Assembly (NCBI GenBank): GCA_903919145.1
Contig: CAIXGW010000053.1
Span: 1 to 57,781, forward strand
DNA: 57,781 bases
Reading direction: 5' to 3'
From: an uncultured Myxococcales bacterium
GTDB taxonomy: Bacteria > Myxococcota_A > UBA9042
Below, piece by piece: positions 51,931-57,781 of this stretch (position 1 is the stretch's first letter; every line of letters starts with the position of its first letter). The position numbers and the translations under genes were made by a program. Below the pieces are notes generated by a model. The model had not been told where the DNA came from. It saw nothing but the letters and a program-made list of their open reading frames with translations, and searched no databases.

Positions 51931-53576
51931 CGCCACAGAGACAGGATCTCGCGCGGCTCGGGATCGCCCAGGAACGACGCTCCGACGCGGCGACACTGCT
52001 CCTCCAGATCGGCCATCAGGCTGTCGCGGGCCGCCTGGTCGGCGCGGAGCAATCCGCGGGCCGCGTCCAATTCCTCTGCGTCGTGGACCAGGTCCAGGGC
52101 ATCGCCGTCCTCTTTTTCTCGGACTGCGACCGCCAGGATGCGGTGGCCTGCCCGGCGCGCCGCCTCAAAGCTGCGCATCAACGGCTGGGCATGGGCACCC
52201 AGGCCGCGGTAGTCGGACACCACCAGCACGGCAAACGGGCCCCTGCGGGCGGCCAGGGCGGCCCTGACCCCCGCCTCCAGACCGGCAATCCGTTGCGCTG
52301 GCGGCAGCGCGGCTCGGTAGCCCAAGGCGATGTCAGAAGCTCGGCAGAACCGCCGCAGAATCGCCAGGTCTGAGCGCTGCGAAGGCTCAGGACCGCGCAG
52401 CAGCGGCAGGCGCTCGCGCTCGGGCAGGTGGGCCAGGGCCGCCATCACCACCCGCTGGCGGGCGTGGTCGCTGCCGTGCCAACCGGCAGCAGCGCGCTGG
52501 AGGTCGGGCAGATCCACGCGGTTGACGGCGCTGAGGTAGCGGGCCACGGCGCTGATCAGCGCATCTTCGCCCATCGGCGCCAGATCCTCGGCTACCGGAC
52601 GGCGCAGGTCCAGCAGGGCCCGGTCGGTCGACTCCACAGCTGCCAGGCCTTCAAGGATCGGCCGCGCCTCAATCACCCGGCCGTCAACCAGGGCCAGCCC
52701 AAAGGGATCGTGGGTCCGGGCACAGGCTTCGGCCAAAGAGTGAACCAGGTCCACCGCTTGATCGAGGGGCCCGCGGCCGGGCACGCCGTCTCGCATGGTC
52801 GCACCGGTTTCCAGAACCACATACACCGCGCGGGTCTGCTCGCGCTCAAAGGTCCGCGACATCAGCCGGCCGCGCGCCGCAGAAGCCTTCCAGGCGATGT
52901 GCTTGAACGGGTCACCCGGGTGGTGCTCGCGCAGCTCGCGCAGGTCATCGCCCGTGCCGGGGACCTTGTCTGGCCGCTGCCCCATGCCCGACCGCGGCGA
53001 GTGGCGGCGCGTCTCAGCCACCGCCTTGAGGTCCATGGGCAGCGACCGCGGCAGCGCGGCCAATTCGCAGGGCGACGGCAGAAAAATCTCAGCGGTGACC
53101 AGCCCCAGCGCATCGGTCAGGCGCCCGCGCAGCCCCACCACCTTGTGCACCGCAGCAGTGCGCGGCAGCACCCGCAGGTGCAGCTCCGTCAGCGGAGCCC
53201 GCAGCATGATCGAGGCCATGCCGCCGCCGTCAAAGTCCAGGCCCGCGCCGCAGGACCAAGAGTCGACGTCAAGCTGGGCTCCAGCTGCGCTCTCTGGCAC
53301 GGAAAGCCGAAGCACCAAAGGGACTTCTTGGCCAATCCGGTGAGAGCGCTGCCCGGCGCCGAGCCAGGCCGCGTTGCCGCGCACCTCCAGCCGGGCGTGC
53401 AAGCCCAGCGGCGGACGCTTGGGCCGTAGCTCACCGCGCAACCGGCGCATCTGCAGGTGCAGCAGCCCAGCCATCAGCGTCCCGGCCAGGGCCGCCCCCG
53501 ACTCGCCCGTGGCTACGCCAGCCGCTACCAGCGACAGGGCCGTCCAAAGCAGGGCTCTTCCGTGGGGTTGCAGCAT
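51921..53576 (-). CDS. DUF58 (vWA-like) protein
   Basis: 551 residues, ATG 53576, 6 nt after the MoxR stop. Two short hydrophobic segments at the N-terminus (about 8-42) anchor it. The DUF58 core is plain: 'GTGDDLRELREHHPGDPFKH' then 'IAWKASAARGRLMSRTFERE', followed by a von Willebrand-A-like fold starting 'AVYVVLETGATMRDG' and 'FAVLVVSDYRGLG'. The MIDAS DxSxS motif reads 'ETGAT', so classical metal binding is doubtful. DUF58 proteins typically pair with MoxR ATPases, as here, in envelope assembly or stress operons. Confidence 0.88.
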
Positions 53577-53582
53577 GGCGGC

Positions 53583-54713
53583 CTAGGACCTGCCGCCCAG
53601 AGAATCCAGGGCGCCGGCGGGGGATCGGCCAGCAGAGGGCCCGACGTCTACCCGCAATTCGCTGGCCATGACCGCGCCGGGGGTGCTGTCGACCAGCTTG
53701 GTGCGGGCGGCCACATCGGCCACGACGGCGGCGGCCGTGACTCCTTCGATGGCGGCATCGGTCGTCACCATCACCCGGTGCTCCAGCACGGGCCCCAGCA
53801 GACCGCGCACATCGTCGGGGGTCACAAACTCGCGCCCCGCCAGCAGTGCCCAGGCCTTGGCCAGCCTCATCAACCCCAAGGAAGCGCGCGGACTTGCCCC
53901 CAGGGCCACCCGCGGATGATGGCGGGTGGCGTGCACCAGTCGCACGATGTAGGCCATGACTTTCTCTTCGACGTGGACGGCATCGACGAGATCGGCCACG
54001 CGGATCAGGTCATGCACGCTGGCCACGGCGGTCACGGCCGGCACCGGTCGATCATAGGTGCGCAGCATCCGCGCCTCGTCAGCCGCGCTGGGGTAGTCCA
54101 GGCGAATCCTGACCAAAAACCGGTCGATCTGCGCCTCTGGGAGCAAGTAGACGCCCTCCTGCTCTACCGGATTCTGGGTCGCCAGCACCAGAAATGGATC
54201 GGGCAGGGCCTGGGTCTCGCCCTCGATGGTGACCTGCCGCTCTTGCATGGCCTCCAGCAGCGCCGACTGGGTCTTGGCCGGGGCGCGGTTGATCTCATCG
54301 GCCAGCACCACCTGGGCAAACAGCGGACCGCGGCGCAGCTCAAACTCATGAATCTTCTGATTGAACACATAGGTGCCGGTGATGTCTGCGGGCAGCAGGT
54401 CCGGGGTGAACTGGATGCGGCGGAACTGGCAGCCCAGCGACGTCGCCACGGCCTTGGCCAGGGTGGTCTTGGCCAGGCCGGGAACGCCTTCTAGCAAGAC
54501 GTGACCGCGGGCCAGCAGCGCCGCCAACAGCAGCTGGACTACGTCTGGGGGGCCGATGTACACCTGACCTACGGCCGCAACCACTCGATCACGCAGGGCT
54601 CCTGCCTCGGCCAACTCGCGGTGGCCCAAGGTTTGCCGCGGCGCAGGCCCGGCGGGCGCTGGCGGCGCGGTGGGGTCGGGGGATGGGGCACCTTGATCAT
54701 GGGTCAGACTCAT
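53583..54713 (-). CDS. MoxR-family AAA+ ATPase
   Basis: 376 residues, ATG 54713 with GGAG 5 nt upstream. Walker A 'LEGVPGLAKTTLAKAVA', Walker B 'VVLADEINRAPAKTQSALL', sensor 1 'PFLVLATQNPVEQEGVYLLP' and 'AQIDRFLVRI' are the MoxR signatures. The C-terminal lid has 'LGASPRASLGLMRLAKAWAL'. MoxR ATPases act as chaperones that activate vWA-domain partners; the DUF58 gene immediately downstream is the likely partner. N- and C-terminal tails are low-complexity. Confidence 0.95.
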   Translation of the reverse strand: MSLTHDQGAPSPDPTAPPAPAGPAPRQTLGHRELAEAGALRDRVVAAVGQVYIGPPDVVQLLLAALLARGHVLLEGVPGLAKTTLAKAVATSLGCQFRRIQFTPDLLPADITGTYVFNQKIHEFELRRGPLFAQVVLADEINRAPAKTQSALLEAMQERQVTIEGETQALPDPFLVLATQNPVEQEGVYLLPEAQIDRFLVRIRLDYPSAADEARMLRTYDRPVPAVTAVASVHDLIRVADLVDAVHVEEKVMAYIVRLVHATRHHPRVALGASPRASLGLMRLAKAWALLAGREFVTPDDVRGLLGPVLEHRVMVTTDAAIEGVTAAAVVADVAARTKLVDSTPGAVMASELRVDVGPSAGRSPAGALDSLGGRS

Positions 54714-54720
54714 GGGACTC

Positions 54721-56295
54721 CTACGGTTCTGACTCAGAGGGCATGGACCCGGCTGCGCTGTTGCGCTGGCGCGTCTGCTGAGTGTAGCGCAGCAGCGACT
54801 CTGCCCACTCTACCTCGGCCGCCAGCTGGCCAAATTGCAGCCGCGTGACCTCCGGCGCGTCATCTTGCGACACCTGCTGCAGATCGCTCAAGACCTGGCG
54901 CAGCCGCTGACCGGCGTGGGGCGAACAGCGCCCGCCGCGCACCAGGTCTTCGACCAACCCGCCGCTGCGGCGCAACGGTGAAGCCCGGCGCGCCCCAGCC
55001 GGCTCGTGCGGGCCACTGGGCAGCGGCTCTGCCGTGACCCGGTCCAACAGGCGCGACAGCTGCAAGGCTAGCAGCGAAGCCGGCTTGCGGTAGTCAGCCC
55101 TGGGCTCCTGCAGCCAGGCGGCCACGGTCTCTGCCAGGGTGCTGGCGGCGCGGCGGCGCTCTTGAGGCGGCGGCAGGGCCGGCCCCTTCTGGCGGGCCAG
55201 CAGCGCCACCGGCAGGCCGATGAGCGCCAGCGCCAGGGCCAACAGCGCGGGTACCAGCAGCGGCCCTTGCAACAACCTATTGATATCCCTTAGCCACTTC
55301 TCCAGCGCCTCCAGCCCCGAGCGCCAGCCTGGCGGCGGCGGCGCATAGCGGGCGGCAAAGGTGCCGGTCGCCGCTGTCGCCGAAGTCACCAGCTGCACCT
55401 TGCACGGCCGGTCCATCACGCAGTAGTAGCGCAGCACGTTGGCGGCAAACTGGCGGTTCTCATAGACGCGACCAATCATATGGTTGATGAGCCAAGAGGC
55501 ATCGGCGATCGCCAGCACGCGGCCGCCGCGGTACTCAGCTTCGGCCAGCCAGCCGGTCTCTGCCCCAGGATCTGGCTCGCCGGCCAGGGGTGCCCGCCCC
55601 CACAGCGCCGCTTCCGACCCAGCCTCCAGGCGCAGCGACGCGGGATGGTTGAGCACCACCGGCTTGCGCAGGTTGTGCCCCAGGAATTCCTGAGGGGTAA
55701 AGCGGGCCTGGATCGAGGTCCAGCGCCGGGAGCGCGCCAGATCCTGCGCACTGCCAGCGACTTCTACCATCGGCAGGTGCGGACTGCCCTCCAGCAGCTG
55801 GCGGCTTTGTACAGCAAGGTCACTCCACACGATGCCAAACGGCGCCACCCAGCCGCGGCCTTGGCGGAAGTCGTCAGCAACAATGAGCCGCCCACCGGCG
55901 GTCAGAAAGTGGCGAAGCTCGGCCAGTTGCTCTGCTGTTGGGCTGATTTGCGGGGCCACCAACACCAGCACCGTGCGCTCGTCGAGCTGGTCCCACTGCA
56001 CGGCGCTGCGCGTCTCCAGCTCAATGTCGACTTTCTGGGCGGTGGCTACCAGCGACGCCAGCCCATTCCAGGCCTTGGAAGCCGGGTCGTAGTCAACGGT
56101 TGGCCCCGTCGGGGCAGCACCCGCGTCATCGCCGGCAAAGTCAGCCCCCGGATCCCCAGCAGAATCTCCGGCAGAACTACCCGCAGAATTGCCCGCGGAT
56201 TCGCTGCGGTCGCCGGGCGCCGCGATCGCCGCTGCAGCGGCCAGGAAGGCGCCAACGAGCCCTAGCAGCCCCCATAGCTTGGCCCGCCGGGTCAT
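54721..56295 (-). CDS. DUF4350-like membrane protein of the MoxR operon
   Basis: 524 residues; ATG 56295 overlaps the upstream stop (ATGA). A signal/TM segment (8-26) is followed by a Ser/Gly/Asp low-complexity linker (about 30-65). A DUF4350/GATase-like domain follows: 'YDPASKAWNGLASLVATAQK', 'LAELRHFLTAGGRLIVADDF', 'YRGGRVLAIADASWLINHMI' and 'NRQFAANVLRYY'. A second TM (about 345-365, 'LLVPALLALALALIGLPVAL') precedes a cytoplasmic helical tail. DUF4350 proteins are regular partners of MoxR-DUF58 operons. No active-site claim is made. Confidence 0.85.
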   Translation of the reverse strand: MTRRAKLWGLLGLVGAFLAAAAAIAAPGDRSESAGNSAGSSAGDSAGDPGADFAGDDAGAAPTGPTVDYDPASKAWNGLASLVATAQKVDIELETRSAVQWDQLDERTVLVLVAPQISPTAEQLAELRHFLTAGGRLIVADDFRQGRGWVAPFGIVWSDLAVQSRQLLEGSPHLPMVEVAGSAQDLARSRRWTSIQARFTPQEFLGHNLRKPVVLNHPASLRLEAGSEAALWGRAPLAGEPDPGAETGWLAEAEYRGGRVLAIADASWLINHMIGRVYENRQFAANVLRYYCVMDRPCKVQLVTSATAATGTFAARYAPPPPGWRSGLEALEKWLRDINRLLQGPLLVPALLALALALIGLPVALLARQKGPALPPPQERRRAASTLAETVAAWLQEPRADYRKPASLLALQLSRLLDRVTAEPLPSGPHEPAGARRASPLRRSGGLVEDLVRGGRCSPHAGQRLRQVLSDLQQVSQDDAPEVTRLQFGQLAAEVEWAESLLRYTQQTRQRNSAAGSMPSESEP

Positions 56296-57781
56296 TTCTG
56301 CGACTCCTCGACGCGAACCAGGGCGCCCTTGACCTCTGCCACTGTGGCTGCAGAAGTGTGGGCTCCGTAGAGCGCTTTCTCAGAGGTCCGAATAGCTTCG
56401 CGAATTTCGACGCGACCGCGCCGCGCGTGCTGGGCCCAGCGCGGCTCGACCAGCCGCGGCGTCTCGCGCCCCCAGTCGACACCGACACCGGTCATCCGCC
56501 GCAGGGCCGCCCCCAGGCTGCCGCGCACCACCGCCCGGCACGAAGCCGGCCTCAGCTCGCAGCCGTCAAAGGCTCCCTGGTGAGGAATCTCCAGGGCTAG
56601 CGTCAGCAGCTCGTGCTCGGCGACCTCTACCTGCAGCGAGTAGCTGCCGTCTTGCAGGTCGCTGGTGTCGAACTGACCCTGGGGGCAAGCGATTGGCACC
56701 CGCTGGCCATCGCTGCGTACCAGCGCCAGCAGCGCGGCGCAGGGCTGGCCCGTCTCGCCGTGCAGGACCCAGCCGCGCAGGCCTCGGCACGGCTGGTCCG
56801 TGGGGGCTCCCGGCACAAAACTCTCTGCTGGCAGACCTGCTTGCTCGGCCTCTGCTTGGCGGACCTGGGCCTCGCGCCGCCGCCGCAGCAGCCACTGGCG
56901 CAGCGCTGCCGCCGCCGCCAACACGGCCAGGGCCACACCGCCGCTCCACTCCATCCAGCGCGTGGGCTCGGGCAGGCGCAGCGTGACCACTTCGCTCCAG
57001 CCGCTGTCGATCCACGGCAGGCCAACGCTTGCCTGGGCGGCGACATCGACTTGGGGCTGGCGCAACAGCTTGCTCAGGACGTCGCCGCGCAACACCGCGG
57101 CAAACCGCCCATCGGCGTCGGTGGTCAGGGCTCCCAGCTGGCGCTGGGCGGCAAACAGGCTGACCGCCGCATTGGCCATGGGCTGCTGGGTCCCAGCCAG
57201 CACCACCCGCCCGGTCAGGCACCAGTCGTCTTGACCGCACTGCGGCTGTGCCGCTTGAGCCGGCTGCGGCGCGGCCTGCTGCCCTCCAGCCCGGGCCTGC
57301 AGCTGGACCTCTAGCGCGCCCACAACTTCGACAGCCCACGCCAGCTCAGCCGCGTTGATCTCGGCCGTTTCTTGCAATCTTGCCAGGAATTTATGCGGCC
57401 CCAGCGCACCCAGCGCCGCGACCGGCCGCTGCATAGCGATCTCGCCGCGCGCGTCAGTGTACAGCCTCTGCCAGACCTTGCCGTCTAGCAGCACCTGAAC
57501 TTCGGCGCCGACCAGCGGCACGCCGGCGACCAGGGCCCGCACGGTCTCCGTCCACAGCGGACCGCCCAGCAGCCAGCGCTTTTGCTGCGAGGTGACCTGT
57601 AGCTGCAGTTGCTGCTTGGCCATGTTGAAGGTCTGTTCGGTCCGCGCCTCTCCGCGGCTGGCGTCGCCTTGGTAGGCGGCTTCTACGTGAACCTCAGCGC
57701 CTACGGCCACGTCGGGCAGGTCGGCCGACCAGACCCAGCGCCCGTGGGCATCGGTGAGTGCCTCTGCGGTGCGGCGCTCTC
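56292..57781 (-). CDS. Membrane protein with Ig/macroglobulin-like repeats (5' end beyond window)
   Basis: The frame is open to the right edge without a stop, so the gene begins outside. Visible are about 496 residues. The N-terminal part is beta-rich repeats of the macroglobulin/Ig type ('LTDAHGRWVWSADLPD', 'LVAGVPLVGAEVQVLLDG', 'LTTDADGRFAAVLRG'), then one TM ('GGVALAVLAAAAALRQWLL') and a cytoplasmic-side carboxypeptidase-regulatory-like module ('RGLRGWVLHGETGQPCAAL', 'DGSYSLQVEVAEHELLTLAL'). The C-terminal ~90 residues are basic and helical. It overlaps the DUF4350 gene start and so is part of the MoxR operon. Function unknown. Confidence 0.8.
   Translation of the reverse strand, partial: ERRTAEALTDAHGRWVWSADLPDVAVGAEVHVEAAYQGDASRGEARTEQTFNMAKQQLQLQVTSQQKRWLLGGPLWTETVRALVAGVPLVGAEVQVLLDGKVWQRLYTDARGEIAMQRPVAALGALGPHKFLARLQETAEINAAELAWAVEVVGALEVQLQARAGGQQAAPQPAQAAQPQCGQDDWCLTGRVVLAGTQQPMANAAVSLFAAQRQLGALTTDADGRFAAVLRGDVLSKLLRQPQVDVAAQASVGLPWIDSGWSEVVTLRLPEPTRWMEWSGGVALAVLAAAAALRQWLLRRRREAQVRQAEAEQAGLPAESFVPGAPTDQPCRGLRGWVLHGETGQPCAALLALVRSDGQRVPIACPQGQFDTSDLQDGSYSLQVEVAEHELLTLALEIPHQGAFDGCELRPASCRAVVRGSLGAALRRMTGVGVDWGRETPRLVEPRWAQHARRGRVEIREAIRTSEKALYGAHTSAATVAEVKGALVRVEESQK

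Overview
The window is high-GC bacterial DNA that reads most like Myxococcota (the former Deltaproteobacteria). The main clues are secreted Cys-rich proteins with MopE-type 'DNDCDG' calcium-binding motifs and slime-mould-like Cys repeats, a eukaryote-like Ser/Thr kinase, many two-component proteins, a TonB-dependent receptor with a fused TonB-like domain, many lipoproteins, and frequent GTG/TTG starts. This placement is inference: there is no rRNA or complete marker set, and I found no convincing tRNA. Genes are densely packed and often translationally coupled.

Layout. 1-7.7 kb (minus strand): a truncated secreted protein, a 918-aa Cys-rich lipoprotein, a three-gene operon with two DUF4349-like coiled-coil envelope proteins, and two stand-alone cyclic-nucleotide-binding-domain proteins. 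8-18.6 kb: TonB-dependent receptor, dUTPase, a MopE/beta-propeller lipoprotein, an OmpR-type response regulator/kinase pair, a UGM/protoporphyrinogen-oxidase-like flavoprotein, and a RibBA-like protein whose DHBP-synthase half has lost its key residues. 19-25.5 kb (plus): YebC, a secreted protein, TyrS, a CoA-pyrophosphatase-type Nudix enzyme, a PhaR-like regulator with a palindrome in its promoter, a secreted protein and a PilT-like protein with altered ATPase motifs. 25.6-29 kb (minus): a MopE-repeat protein apparently fused to an amidase_3 domain that lacks its zinc histidines, interrupted by a frameshift. 29.3-33.4 kb: acyl-CoA dehydrogenase, a 112-bp tandem repeat array beside an RHS-like remnant, and a secreted subtilase.

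33.4-39 kb (minus): the most interesting segment. It is a tightly coupled three-gene operon of a REC-histidine kinase, a PilZ-like plus PhcB-type SAM-methyltransferase, and a six-TM double-kinase hybrid sensor. The parts match a Ralstonia phcBSR-like fatty-acid-methyl-ester quorum-sensing module, rearranged and fused with a PilZ-like domain.

39-45.5 kb (minus): TatD, an orphan response regulator, an unknown Cys-motif gene with hemD and hemL, a small unknown protein, and a solitary rplC with a good promoter. 45.7-52 kb (plus): membrane lipoprotein, purL and purF (overlapping), and a Ser/Thr kinase. 52-57.8 kb (minus): a DUF58-MoxR-DUF4350-Ig-like membrane operon that runs off the window edge.

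Recurring theme: several recognisable enzyme domains (DHBP synthase, PilT ATPase, amidase_3) keep their fold signatures but lack catalytic residues, which suggests repurposing in this lineage.
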